Shown: positions 6,585-13,927, counted from the first letter of the stretch. The stretch: DNA of 13,995 nucleotides from Nitrospinae bacterium CG11_big_fil_rev_8_21_14_0_20_56_8 (GCA_002796165.1 PCWF01000079.1:4164-18158), one strand, 5' to 3'. The notes: a model not told the origin generated them from the sequence alone. Made by a program: numbers and translations.

Positions 6585-7496
6585 TCATTCGGGGGGATGG
6601 GCGGAATCGATTTTCAATAATCGCGACGCTTCGCGAACCGGATCGAACAAGGCGTCCAGGTCGGCCAGACCGCTGATGCCGTATATCTTTTTCAACTGCA
6701 GGGCTCCGTCGGGCAATTTGGAAAGCGCAAGGAGGCCTTCCTTGATTCTGGCCTTCAGGCCGGGATCAAGGTCTCCGCGAACGGATACCGTGTCGTTGGG
6801 AATGTTGGCGGTGTATGCGATGACTTTGACCTTGTCGAACACATCGGGAAAATTCTTTGCGACCGCGGCGCGGGCATCGTCATAGGCCGCCCCTCCATCG
6901 ACCTGACCTTTGAGGAGGGAGAGGATCACCGCGTTGTGAGAGCCCGCAAACAGGGTCTTGGAGAAAAAATGTTCCGGATCGTATCCCCGGGCCAGCAGGA
7001 GCGTTTTGGGATACAGGTGGCTTGAGGTGGATGCGGGGTCCCCGAAGGCGAAGGTCTTCCCTTTCAGATCGTCGAGGGTCTTGATTCCGCTGTCGGCGCG
7101 AACCATGATCTGCCCGCGGTAGAACGGGCTCCCGAACCGCATCACAATCAACAGGAGTTCGACCCCGTATTTCTCGTGGGCCAGAACATAACTGAAGGTC
7201 GGCAACCAGGCCACGTCCACTTTGCCCGCACCCATGGCCTCGATCATGGCGGCGTAACCGGTGGCCACGGTGGTTTGCAGATGGAGACCGGTCAACCGGG
7301 CCAGTTGTTGCGCGATTTCCTCCCCCCCCTTGAGAATGACCTGGGAATCGCCGGAGGGAACGAACATCATGCGCAAAGGCCGTTCCGGAGACCCGAGATC
7401 CGCCGCACTTCCGGGAACGGGAAAGAACAGGACCATTGCCGCAAGCAGGATCAGGCGGCTCGCAGGTGGAAAAGAAAGAAAACGCACCCTCCCCAT
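6585..7496 (-). CDS. PhnD-like periplasmic phosphate/phosphonate-binding protein
   Basis: The product has 303 residues from the ATG at 7496. This start was preferred because GGAG lies about 9 bases upstream and because it gives a normal signal peptide (MGRVRFLSF, hydrophobic core 14-28, cleavage near GSAA). An ATG at 7505 sits directly on the GGAG, and the longest reading (7565) would begin upstream of the probable promoter. PhnD-family hallmarks include RPLRMMFVPSGD, a region ATGYAAMIEAMGAGKVDVAWLPTFSYVLA, then KGKTFAFGDPASTSSHLYP and DGGAAYDD. Family members bind phosphonate, phosphite or phosphate in the periplasm and deliver it to an ABC permease. The ATPase gene follows by 9 bp. The missing permease must be encoded elsewhere, or the pair may have another role. 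Confidence 0.87.
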   Translation of the reverse strand: MGRVRFLSFPPASRLILLAAMVLFFPVPGSAADLGSPERPLRMMFVPSGDSQVILKGGEEIAQQLARLTGLHLQTTVATGYAAMIEAMGAGKVDVAWLPTFSYVLAHEKYGVELLLIVMRFGSPFYRGQIMVRADSGIKTLDDLKGKTFAFGDPASTSSHLYPKTLLLARGYDPEHFFSKTLFAGSHNAVILSLLKGQVDGGAAYDDARAAVAKNFPDVFDKVKVIAYTANIPNDTVSVRGDLDPGLKARIKEGLLALSKLPDGALQLKKIYGISGLADLDALFDPVREASRLLKIDSAHPPE

Positions 7497-7529
7497 CGGA
7501 TTCATCTCCACGACCGTTTCAGGATTGCA

Positions 7530-7538
7530 ATTATAACA
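7530..7538 (-). promoter_or_regulatory. Extended -10 promoter of the PhnD/PhnC pair
   Basis: On the minus strand TGTTATAAT gives a perfect -10 (TATAAT, 7530-7535) with the TGn extension. No good -35 is seen. Transcription would begin near 7523, some 20-30 bases before the ATG candidates at 7505 and 7496, which rules out the longer reading frame starting at 7565. Confidence 0.5.
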
Positions 7539-7563
7539 CCGCGAGGGAAAAGATCCGCCGCAC

Positions 7564-7602
7564 AAAAAAAAGGGCCAGACCGCTCGCGCGGCCTGGCCCT
7601 TT
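7564..7602 (-). terminator. Rho-independent terminator of the small cytochrome c gene
   Basis: AAAGGGCCAG (7569-7578) and CTGGCCCTTT (7593-7602) form a perfect 10-bp stem, with an inner CCG/CGG pairing. On the minus strand the stem is followed by eight T residues (7571-7564). It sits just after the TAA of the cytochrome gene at 7623 and separates it from the PhnD/PhnC unit. Confidence 0.92.
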
Positions 7603-7622
7603 ATTATTTCTGCGGTAAAAGC

Positions 7623-8048
7623 TTACTTCGCAAAAGTGGTGCGGACATACTTGATTACGTCCCAGATCTCTTTGTCGGTGAGCTTCTGCGGGATCATCGG
7701 GGTGCCCTTGGAGCCATTCTTAATGATGAAGAACATTTGGCCAGGGGAAACATCCTTCATGGTCTCGGCGCAGGTGAAGTTGCGGGGTTTCGGTTTCAAG
7801 CCGGCACCCAGTTTGCCCATGCCGTCGCCTTTGGGGCCGTGGCACTGCATACAAGCCATCGGTTTCGCATCCTTCTGGAACAGCCGCTCGCCATTCTTGG
7901 CATCGGCGCCTCCCAATTCATCCATGGCGGCAATGTTAGCCGGAGCCGCCCCCGTTTTCCGCGGTTGAGGACACTCACCCGCAAAAACCGAGGCTGTTGC
8001 AACAAAACTGAAAACCACAAAAACAGCCAGCACCAAACCTTTTTTCAT
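7623..8048 (-). CDS. Small periplasmic monoheme cytochrome c
   Basis: The 141-residue protein has a classic signal peptide (MKKGLVLAVFVVFSFVATASVFA, cleavage near 23). The mature part begins ECPQPRKTGAAPANIAA. One heme site, CMQCH, lies near 66-70 in a segment starting NGERLFQ. The likely sixth ligand is Met in GTPMIP, and the final helix (DKEIWDVIKYVRTTF) is typical of class I cytochromes c. It should be a soluble periplasmic electron carrier, possibly linked to the NxrC-like protein, although that pairing is inference. AAGGAG is 8 bases before the ATG, a strong site. It appears to be a single-gene unit, with a consensus promoter about 200 bp upstream and a strong terminator immediately downstream, which suggests high expression. 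Confidence 0.92.
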   Translation of the reverse strand: MKKGLVLAVFVVFSFVATASVFAGECPQPRKTGAAPANIAAMDELGGADAKNGERLFQKDAKPMACMQCHGPKGDGMGKLGAGLKPKPRNFTCAETMKDVSPGQMFFIIKNGSKGTPMIPQKLTDKEIWDVIKYVRTTFAK

Positions 8049-8170
8049 AACAATTTCTCCTTTTTAAACGGGTCTTACACAAGGTTACGCAAAATTGAAT
8101 CCAAAAGCCGGAATTCCAGAAACTGAAATTCAAATCGTCACCCTTTGGTCAATCTATCTAACTTCAAACT

Positions 8171-8215
8171 TAAAAGAGAGTTAACCGATCCCCCTCGACG
8201 GAAACCCCTCTTTTA
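8171..8215 (-). other. Structured element in the cytochrome c leader
   Basis: TAAAAGAG (8171-8178) and CTCTTTTA (8208-8215) form a perfect 8-bp stem enclosing 29 bases that hold a smaller CCG/CGG pairing. It lies within the transcript predicted from the promoter at 8253-8280, about 30 bases after the start site and about 120 bases before the ATG. No known riboswitch consensus was recognised. It could be part of a regulatory leader or of a small RNA. Confidence 0.4.
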
Positions 8216-8252
8216 CCGTTATTTAGTCTATTTAACTGAAAAAGGGCAACGC

Positions 8253-8280
8253 ATTATAAACAATCCGTTCAAGCTGTCAA
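8253..8280 (-). promoter_or_regulatory. Perfect-consensus sigma70 promoter, leader of about 200 nt
   Basis: Read on the minus strand: TTGACA (8275-8280), a 16-bp spacer and TATAAT (8253-8258), both hexamers matching consensus exactly. Transcription would start near 8246 and run toward the cytochrome c gene at 8048, leaving a leader of about 198 nt. No open frame of note lies in that leader. Confidence 0.8.
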
Positions 8281-9020
8281 TAAAATTTTGGCCCTTTGAG
8301 GCTCCCACGCCTTCCCCCTGCAACCCACCCTGCGGAACGTCCTGGACGGACTAAAACCCCTATTCTCGCGCGGTATCGAAAGGACTCAAATTGATTTTCC
8401 CTTTTATTCGCTTTTCGCCCCACCTCATGAATTTCTGGTCCAGGAAAACGGACCCGTTGATTTAAAATTAACCAACGAAATATCAATATGTTAATCCATT
8501 TCAGCTTGCGCCCTTCCCGCAATTTGGTTATGATCTCCTTATCAACCACATTGGACCGTGAAACCAATAACCCGTCCCCTCCCTGGGGATCGAATAGTTT
8601 AAGGGTTCCTCCCAAAAATTACCGGGGTCATGCGTGGATCGGTGTTCCGGGTAAATGAATTCAAATCGGGGGAAAACCCCGTTCAAAAGAAGTTCCTTTA
8701 AATCGTTTCCCATCCCAATGTGGCACTACAGGACTGAATGTTTCTTTCCCGATCCCGGGGCGGTCTGAACTCCTGAAGGACGGACCGGCCTCATTTTCGA
8801 CCTTTCCCCCTTGCCTGGTCTTTGTCGATTTGGGGACCCGTATCCCCGGCGAGGGAGGGAAAGCGTGACCGGAGGGAACCTCTGACCCTCGCCTGGGCCC
8901 GGAGCGGACTTTTGATCCAGGCCCGCGAAGGGACACCCCAGGACGATGACGAATTGGAGAATCCCTTAAATTTCGAATGATTCCCGGTTTTCCGCCGGGT
9001 ACCTGCTTTGGAGGTGAAGG
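8281..9020. other. Gene-free region between divergent units
   Basis: I find no convincing gene here. Frames present lack ribosome sites and show low-complexity Pro/Arg/Gly products. The left part (to about 8560) is visibly more AT-rich than its surroundings; the right part (8730-8940) is GC-rich and full of short inverted repeats. A weak plus-strand promoter candidate is TTGCGC (8506-8511), a 17-bp spacer and TATGAT (8529-8534), next to the imperfect dyad GGTTATGAT...ATCAACC (8526-8546). If it is used, the KamA-like gene has a leader of about 480 nt. No tRNA T-arm or SRP, tmRNA or RNase P signature was seen. Confidence 0.5.
8832..8922 (+). other. Cluster of inverted repeats upstream of the KamA-like gene
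   Basis: Three consecutive pairings occur: GGGGA/TCCCC (about 8832-8847), GGCGAGGG (8848-8855) with CCCTCGCC (8886-8893) enclosing an inner GAGG-gaa-CCTC, and GCCTGG (8891-8896) with CCAGGC (8917-8922). A further hairpin, CCCGG (8983-8987) with CCGGG (8995-8999), stands just before the ribosome site. This could be a structured leader or non-coding RNA; no family was recognised. Confidence 0.35.
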
Positions 9021-10178
9021 ATGCTGTCTCAATTAAAACACCTCAACAAAAGGAAAAATAAATACCTGACCCGTCTGGACCAGTTGGAAGGGCTTGCCCG
9101 TGAGGAACAGGTGGGACTCCAGTTGGTCGATGATAAATTCGTTTTTCGCTCCAATGAGTATTACCAGTCCCTCATCGACTGGAGCGACCCGAACGATCCC
9201 ATCCGTAAAATCGTGGTGCCCGATATCGGGGAGATGGATAACTGGGGGCGTCTGGATGCCTCCAACGAGGACAAGTACACCCCGGTTCGCGGGCTGGAGC
9301 ACAAATACCCCTCCACCGCGCTCCTCCTGGTCAACGAGGTCTGCGCCGCCTATTGCCGATTCTGCTTCCGCAAACGGTTGTTCATGAACGAAAACGATGA
9401 GGTGACCAAGGACATCACCGAGGGATTGGAATACATTCGGCGGCATCCTGAAATCACCAACGTGCTTCTGACCGGTGGGGATCCCCTGATTCTTTCCACC
9501 AGCAAGCTCGACCCCATTCTGCGGAAATTGCGCGAGATCGACCATGTCCAGATCATCCGCATCGGGAGCAAGATTCCGGCATTCAATCCGTACCGGATCA
9601 TCGATGACCCCTCCCTGCTGGCCACGCTGAGACGCCACAGCACCAAGGAGAAGCGGATTTACATCATGGCCCACTTCAACCATCCCCGGGAATTGACCGC
9701 CGTGGCGGTGGAGGGGTTGGATCTGCTGATGAAAGCCGGAACGATCCTGGTCAACCAGACTCCCTTGATCCGTGGGGTGAACGATAACCCCGACGTCCTG
9801 GCGAACCTGTTCAATCGCCTGTCTTTTCTGGGGGTTCCTCCCTATTACGTCTTTCTGTGCCGCCCCACGCTGGGCAACAAACCCTTCGCCGTCCCGGTCG
9901 AGGCGGGCTTCCAGGTCTTCGAGCAGGCCCGGATGAGAGTCTCCGGACTGGCCAAACGCGCCCGCATCGCCATGTCGCACGAGTCGGGTAAGATTGAAGT
10001 ACTGGGGTTGACGGGGACGGAGATATATTTCAAGTACCACCGCGCCGCCGAACCGCAGGAGAGCGCCCGGTTCCTGGCCTTCAAGCGAAATCCCGATGCG
10101 TTCTGGTTCGACGATTACGAGGAATCCCGGGAATGCCTCTTCGATTACGCGCCCGCGGAAAATCTGGAAATGTGCTAA
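9021..10178 (+). CDS. KamA-family radical SAM aminomutase-like protein
   Basis: The 385-residue protein matches the lysine 2,3-aminomutase family, which uses [4Fe-4S]/SAM chemistry with PLP to move an amino group. The cluster motif is C108-x3-C112-x2-C115 (CAAYCRFC), followed by R117, the position of the carboxylate-binding arginine in clostridial enzyme. TGGDPL (151-156) and NQTPLIRGVND (245-255) are conserved, the last holding a substrate-contacting Asp. The PLP-lysine motif, normally PGGGGK, reads SHESGK with K324 as the likely PLP lysine; the second substrate Asp (seven residues before it) is Ala. The substrate may therefore not be free L-lysine. The ATG follows GGAGGTG by about 5 bases. 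No beta-lysine acetyltransferase or EF-P gene adjoins it. Confidence 0.87.
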   Translation: MLSQLKHLNKRKNKYLTRLDQLEGLAREEQVGLQLVDDKFVFRSNEYYQSLIDWSDPNDPIRKIVVPDIGEMDNWGRLDASNEDKYTPVRGLEHKYPSTALLLVNEVCAAYCRFCFRKRLFMNENDEVTKDITEGLEYIRRHPEITNVLLTGGDPLILSTSKLDPILRKLREIDHVQIIRIGSKIPAFNPYRIIDDPSLLATLRRHSTKEKRIYIMAHFNHPRELTAVAVEGLDLLMKAGTILVNQTPLIRGVNDNPDVLANLFNRLSFLGVPPYYVFLCRPTLGNKPFAVPVEAGFQVFEQARMRVSGLAKRARIAMSHESGKIEVLGLTGTEIYFKYHRAAEPQESARFLAFKRNPDAFWFDDYEESRECLFDYAPAENLEMC

Positions 10179-10186
10179 GCTCTTCC

Positions 10187-10198
10187 CCACGCGGGGTT
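10187..10198 (+). terminator. Short hairpin after the KamA-like gene
   Basis: CCCC-acgc-GGGG lies just after the TAA and is followed by TTGTCCTT. The stem is only 4 bp with no true T-run, so termination here is weak at best. Confidence 0.2.
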
Positions 10199-10299
10199 GT
10201 CCTTCCGGGTCTATCCATCCGAGAGACTCCCGGGCCAACCCGCGGACCGGTTTGTTGAACGGATCCCTCTCTTAAACCCCGAATCGTATTCTGGCACGG

Positions 10300-12228
10300 A
10301 TGGACCTTGCCCTTGCCGTTCTCATATTGGCCTGGTGTTTCCTGACCGGCGAGACCCTTTGCCGGGCCTGCAGGACTCCGTTTTCCAGCCGGGCCGAGTC
10401 GTTCCTCGTTTCGTCTTTGGCGGGAGTGGTGGTATTGAGTTACCTCACGACCCTCGCGGGCTTTCTGGGTGCGTTGCAACCGGAGGCCATGTGGGGAATT
10501 TTTCTCGCCCCGCTCATCCTTCGCGTGCGGCGCCTCGCCGGGTGGATCCGATCGGTTGCCGTCCGGATCCGCCAGACCCGCGCCGCCGGAACCCCTCTCC
10601 CGCCCGTGGACGACGAATTGGCCCGATTCAACCTTGGCGTTCTGGCCCTCCTCGGTCTCATGGCCCTGGCCCAGGCCCTCGCGCCGCCCACGGCGACCGA
10701 CACGCTCGTGTACCACCTGGCGATTCCCAAGGCTTACCTTGAAGCGGGACGAATCGTCAACCTTCCCAACAACATGTTCTCCTTCTTCCCGCTTCACATG
10801 GAGATGGTCTATCTATTCTCCCTGGCGCTCGGCGGGGAGACTCTTCCGCAACTCGTCGGGTTGGGCATCACCTTTCTTCTGCTGGGCGGCCTCACCCTGT
10901 ATTTTCGCCGGCGGTTTGCGCATCGCTATTCCCTGCTTGTGCCCGTCCTCTATTTCTCCACCCCCACGTTTTTCAAATATTCGTCGGCGGCCTACGTGGA
11001 TCTTCCCGTTGCCGCCTTCATATTTTTCTCCTGGTACGCCTGGGAGCGGTGGAGGGAATCGCGGGCGGTCGGCTGGTTTTTTCTTCTCTCGATTTTTTCG
11101 GCGGCGGCCGTCGCCACCAAGTTGACCACCGCCATCGTTCTTTCCCTGGTGGCGTTCGGGATCCTTTGGGACAGCCGGGACCGCGGGACGCACGAGGGAC
11201 TGTTGATGCGGTGCGTCCTGTTCGCGTTGGCGGTTACGCTCCTGCTCTTTCCTTGGTTCGGGAAAAATTTTTACTTCACGGGAAATCCTTTCGCGCCGTT
11301 CTTCATGGACGTTCTGGGCGGTGACGGCGAGGGAATCAACTGGGACACGGCGCGGTCGGCTTCGCAGGGGCAGTACTATCAAATCATCGGGATGGGACAC
11401 GGATGGCTCGATTTTCTCCTGCTTCCCGTAAACCTCACCTTCTTCAGCGAACCCAGCAGCACCCGTTTCGACGGGCAGATCGGGGTCCTGTATTTCTTAT
11501 TGATTCCCGCGATTCTGGGCGTACGCAAAAAAGACCTCCCGCTGATCGGGGTGTCCGGGGTCCTCCTGGTGTTCTGGTTTTTGTATTTTCAATTCATCCG
11601 GATGCTTGCCCCGGCCTTTGTCTTTCTCACCCTGGTTTTGGTGGGCGGACTGGAACGCCTCACCCGTCCCCGGACCTCGCAACCGGAAACGGTGCCCTCA
11701 TCGGGGCGGCTGGTGTTTCAAAAACCCGGCTTCGGTTACCTGGTGCCCGCATCCCTGGCGATGGGCGTTTTGTTCAACCTGGGGCTGGCCGCCGGACCGT
11801 GGCTCCAGTCCAATCCGGCCGCCTTTCTGATGGGCCGGGAAAACCGCGAGGACTACATGGCCCACAATATTCCCGCCTGGCCCATCTACCAGTCCGCCAA
11901 TCGCCTCACTCCACCCGGCGCCGTGATCCTTATGGTATACATGCGCAATTTCGGGTATCTCATGGAACGAAAATTTATCAGCGATTCCCTTTTCGAAGCC
12001 CACACCCTTCAGCACATTCTGAAGACCGATCCGTCTCCCGAAGGAATCGCGCGCCAGTTGAAAACTCTGCAGGCCACCCACCTCATGTTCGACAAGGATT
12101 ACGTGTTCGGACCGGGCTCGGCATTCACTCCCCCGGAGCAGACGGCGCTGATAAGCTTCCTTACCGAAAGTGCCGAACGGGTGGATCGAAAAAACGGGTT
12201 TTACCTCTACCGCTTTATGCTAGACTGA
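10300..12228 (+). CDS. Polytopic membrane protein, probable GT-C-type glycosyltransferase
   Basis: The 642-residue protein has roughly ten to twelve hydrophobic segments up to about residue 490 and a soluble C-terminal region (about 500-642). After the second or third segment comes PTATDTLVYHLAIPKAYLEAGRIV (about 130-152), with D134 in the place of the first-loop acidic residue of GT-C/PMT-like lipid-linked sugar transferases. The segment NMFSFFPLHMEMVYLFSLAL follows. This layout fits a dolichyl- or undecaprenyl-phosphate-sugar-dependent transferase, but neither acceptor nor sugar can be told. An in-frame stop at 10273 limits the start; the ATG at 10300 has no clear ribosome site. The gene sits 121 bp after the KamA-like gene and 94 bp before the DJ-1-like gene. 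Family assignment is moderate. Confidence 0.7.
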   Translation: MDLALAVLILAWCFLTGETLCRACRTPFSSRAESFLVSSLAGVVVLSYLTTLAGFLGALQPEAMWGIFLAPLILRVRRLAGWIRSVAVRIRQTRAAGTPLPPVDDELARFNLGVLALLGLMALAQALAPPTATDTLVYHLAIPKAYLEAGRIVNLPNNMFSFFPLHMEMVYLFSLALGGETLPQLVGLGITFLLLGGLTLYFRRRFAHRYSLLVPVLYFSTPTFFKYSSAAYVDLPVAAFIFFSWYAWERWRESRAVGWFFLLSIFSAAAVATKLTTAIVLSLVAFGILWDSRDRGTHEGLLMRCVLFALAVTLLLFPWFGKNFYFTGNPFAPFFMDVLGGDGEGINWDTARSASQGQYYQIIGMGHGWLDFLLLPVNLTFFSEPSSTRFDGQIGVLYFLLIPAILGVRKKDLPLIGVSGVLLVFWFLYFQFIRMLAPAFVFLTLVLVGGLERLTRPRTSQPETVPSSGRLVFQKPGFGYLVPASLAMGVLFNLGLAAGPWLQSNPAAFLMGRENREDYMAHNIPAWPIYQSANRLTPPGAVILMVYMRNFGYLMERKFISDSLFEAHTLQHILKTDPSPEGIARQLKTLQATHLMFDKDYVFGPGSAFTPPEQTALISFLTESAERVDRKNGFYLYRFMLD

Positions 12229-12260
12229 CGCGGCACAACCCATTGACCGATCACACAGGT

Positions 12261-12291
12261 TGTTTCCGGAGACACCCCGTTTCGGGAAACA
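12261..12291 (+). other. Inverted repeat between membrane protein and DJ-1-like gene
   Basis: TGTTTCC (12261-12267) pairs with GGAAACA (12285-12291) over a 17-base loop; an alternative short hairpin (GTTTC/GAAAC) competes with it. No T-run follows. It could be an attenuating or operator-like element before the gene at 12323, with weak support. Confidence 0.25.
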
Positions 12292-12322
12292 GCCGTTACG
12301 AATTTGAAGGAGAACCGGCATT

Positions 12323-12922
12323 ATGGCGAGGTTGCAAGGGAAAAATATTCTGATCATCATTCCCAAGGATTACTACGCGGAGGAAGAATTCGATCCTCTG
12401 CTTCCGGTATTGAAGGAGGAGGGCGCCAACGTCCTCGTGGCTTCCCAGAAACTGAAACTGGCGGTGGGGATGAAATCGGGCCGGTACATGCCCGACCTGT
12501 TGGTCGTCGACTCGATCGAAGGGATCACCGGCGACAGTTACGTCACGGGCGGGCGGGGCACCCGACAGGTCAAGGGGGTCTTCCACGGCGTGGTGTTGAT
12601 CGGTGGCTCGGGAGCCCGCAAGTACATCTGGAACGACAAGCTGGTTCGCCTGCTCATCGTCGATCGCTATAAAAGCGGGATGGTCGTCGGCGCTCTGGGT
12701 ACGGCCGTTCCCACCCTCTGTAACGCGGGAATGACCGGCCAACTCGAAATTTCCGCGGCCCGGGACAAAAAAACCCTCCAGGAACTGGATAAAACCAATA
12801 CCCACGTCAGCGACAACCCCGTGTCGGTGGAAAACCGCATCATCACCGCCGAGGGAGGAGCCCACGTGGAACAGTTCGCCGAGACGTTCATCCAGGAAGT
12901 CGCCAAAACCCCGGTCAAATAA
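12323..12922 (+). CDS. DJ-1/PfpI-like protein lacking the nucleophilic cysteine
   Basis: The 199-residue protein follows the DJ-1/PfpI (class I glutamine amidotransferase-like) fold: NILIIIPKDYYAEEEF at the start, GVVLIGGSGARKYIWND (89-105) for the 'GG' loop, GMVVGALGTAVPTLCNAGM (119-137) at the nucleophile elbow, and ENRIITAEGGAHVEQFAETFIQ near the end. Family members carry A-I-C-H/A-G-P at the elbow; here it reads G-A-L-G-T-A-V, so the catalytic Cys is absent (C133 lies further along, in the helix). Protease, deglycase or amidase activity by the usual mechanism is therefore unlikely, and a binding or sensing role is possible. GAAGGAG lies about 10 bases before the ATG. It is followed by a GNRA-capped hairpin. 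Confidence 0.82.
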   Translation: MARLQGKNILIIIPKDYYAEEEFDPLLPVLKEEGANVLVASQKLKLAVGMKSGRYMPDLLVVDSIEGITGDSYVTGGRGTRQVKGVFHGVVLIGGSGARKYIWNDKLVRLLIVDRYKSGMVVGALGTAVPTLCNAGMTGQLEISAARDKKTLQELDKTNTHVSDNPVSVENRIITAEGGAHVEQFAETFIQEVAKTPVK

Positions 12923-12933
12923 AACGGAAGGAA

Positions 12934-12949
12934 CCCGGCGAAAGCCGGG
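12934..12949. terminator. GAAA-tetraloop hairpin between convergent genes
   Basis: CCCGGC-GAAA-GCCGGG is a perfect 6-bp stem with a stable GNRA loop, 12 bases after the TAA of the DJ-1-like gene. No T-run follows on the plus strand, so it may stabilise the 3' end or help a factor-dependent stop. The DUF4325 gene converges from the other side. Confidence 0.5.
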
Positions 12950-13017
12950 CACCCCCCTCTTCACGGCCTTTGCATCTTGGCGGTTGTCCGGTTTTCACCG
13001 CAAAGAGCGGGGTTGGC

Positions 13018-13368
13018 TTACAGTTCCGCTTCCCTCGCCTTCCGGGCCTGGATGATCTTGAGGCGCAACTTGAGGGCATTGTTCAGTTCTTTGACGATGC
13101 GGTCGTTGGCGTCGGGAAAAAACAGTTTCTGGTTGAACTCCTCCAACGTATGCTCATCCAGGATTTTCCCGAACGCCTCATCCACATAGGGGCGGGTCAT
13201 CTGGACGATCCCCTCGAAATACACCGCGATCTTCTCGTACCCGTCCCAGTTCTCCAGAATCAGCTTTCGAATGGTATCTCCGGCGGGCTCCCCGTCTTCG
13301 GAAATCCGGCCCGAAGGGGTCGCGGTCCCCATGATGCTGTACACGTCAACCTTGAATTCTCGTTCCAT
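13018..13368 (-). CDS. STAS-like DUF4325 domain protein
   Basis: The 116-residue protein fits the STAS-like DUF4325 family: an early SGRISEDGEPAGDTIRKLILENW segment (the family has an 'R...G..iR' pattern), strand KIAVYFEGIVQMTRPYVDEAFGKILDE, and ending EELNNALKLRLKIIQ. The protein is small, acidic and soluble with no signal peptide. The family's function is not established; members are often found with histidine kinase-like ATPase or restriction-like genes, neither of which is seen here. The ATG at 13368 follows GGAAAGGA closely. It lies 37 bp after the cyclophilin gene on the same strand, so the two are likely co-transcribed. It is the second STAS-class protein in the window. Confidence 0.72.
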   Translation of the reverse strand: MEREFKVDVYSIMGTATPSGRISEDGEPAGDTIRKLILENWDGYEKIAVYFEGIVQMTRPYVDEAFGKILDEHTLEEFNQKLFFPDANDRIVKELNNALKLRLKIIQARKAREAEL

Positions 13369-13405
13369 AATCCTTTCCGCTTTCGTTCCGGCGTACGGCG
13401 CGGGG

Positions 13406-13897
13406 TTATTCCGCGTCCAACACCTTGACGCTGTTCAGGACGATGCGATCCAGGGGATTGTCCCGGCTGTCGCGGGAACTGTTGACGATTTTATCCGCCA
13501 CGTCCATCCCCCGGGTTACCTTGCCGAACACGGTGTATTGGTTATCGAGGAAGGGAGAGTCCTTGACCACGATGAAAAACTGGGACCCGGCGCTGTTGGG
13601 GTCCTGCGCCCGGGCCATGGACAAAATGCCCCGCTTGTGGGTCACGTCGTTGAACTCCGCCGGAATCTTGTAACCCGGGCCGCCCATGCCGTGGCCCGAC
13701 CGGTCTTCGCTTTTGGTATTGGGGTCTCCTCCCTGGATCATGAAACCGGGAATGACCCGGTGGAAGGTGGTTCCATCATAAAAGCCCTTTTGGGCTAATT
13801 CCTTAAAATTCCTGACGTGCCCGGGAGCTTTGTTGGAAAAAAATTCCAACTCGATCTCTCCCAGGGTCGTTTCGATAACCGCTTTTTCATTAGCCAT
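13406..13897 (-). CDS. ppiB: Cyclophilin-type peptidyl-prolyl cis-trans isomerase (PpiB-like)
   Basis: The product is 163 residues from the ATG at 13897. AAGGAG is 8 bases upstream, whereas the GTG three codons earlier would sit directly on that site. The canonical cyclophilin core is present: NFKELAQKGFYDGTTFHRVIPGFMIQGGDP with the catalytic Arg in FHRVI, then GPGYKIPAEF, then GILSMARAQDPNSAGSQFFIV and the closing YTVFGKVTRGMDV. Such enzymes speed prolyl bond isomerisation during protein folding. There is no signal peptide, so it is cytoplasmic. The aromatic of the cyclosporin pocket (Trp in human CypA) seems replaced, as is usual in bacterial forms. It is the first gene of a pair with the DUF4325 gene. 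Confidence 0.95.
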   Translation of the reverse strand: MANEKAVIETTLGEIELEFFSNKAPGHVRNFKELAQKGFYDGTTFHRVIPGFMIQGGDPNTKSEDRSGHGMGGPGYKIPAEFNDVTHKRGILSMARAQDPNSAGSQFFIVVKDSPFLDNQYTVFGKVTRGMDVADKIVNSSRDSRDNPLDRIVLNSVKVLDAE

Positions 13898-13927
13898 TCC
13901 ACACACTCCTTTTTAGAGGCAGGTGAT

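Noticed and set aside
7176..8126. 316-codon plus-strand frame across the PhnD and cytochrome genes
   Set aside because: It spans a strong terminator and two well-supported minus-strand genes.
8277..8615. 112-codon minus-strand frame in the gene-free region
   Set aside because: It needs a TTG start without a ribosome site, runs across the consensus promoter at its end, and resembles no family.
8730..9020. Lysine riboswitch before the KamA-like gene
   Set aside because: The conserved core pattern of that riboswitch is not visible; only generic hairpins are.
8049..9020. tRNA, tmRNA, SRP RNA or RNase P gene in the long gap
   Set aside because: TTCAAAT-like strings at 8129 and 8659 lack pairing T-arm stems, and no diagnostic motifs of the other RNAs were found.
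8661..9032. 123-codon minus-strand frame
   Set aside because: Pro/Arg/Ser/Gly-rich product typical of GC-biased non-coding frames, overlapping the start of the KamA-like gene.
9033..10238. 401-codon minus-strand frame opposite the KamA-like gene
   Set aside because: The radical SAM motif and ribosome site support the plus strand.
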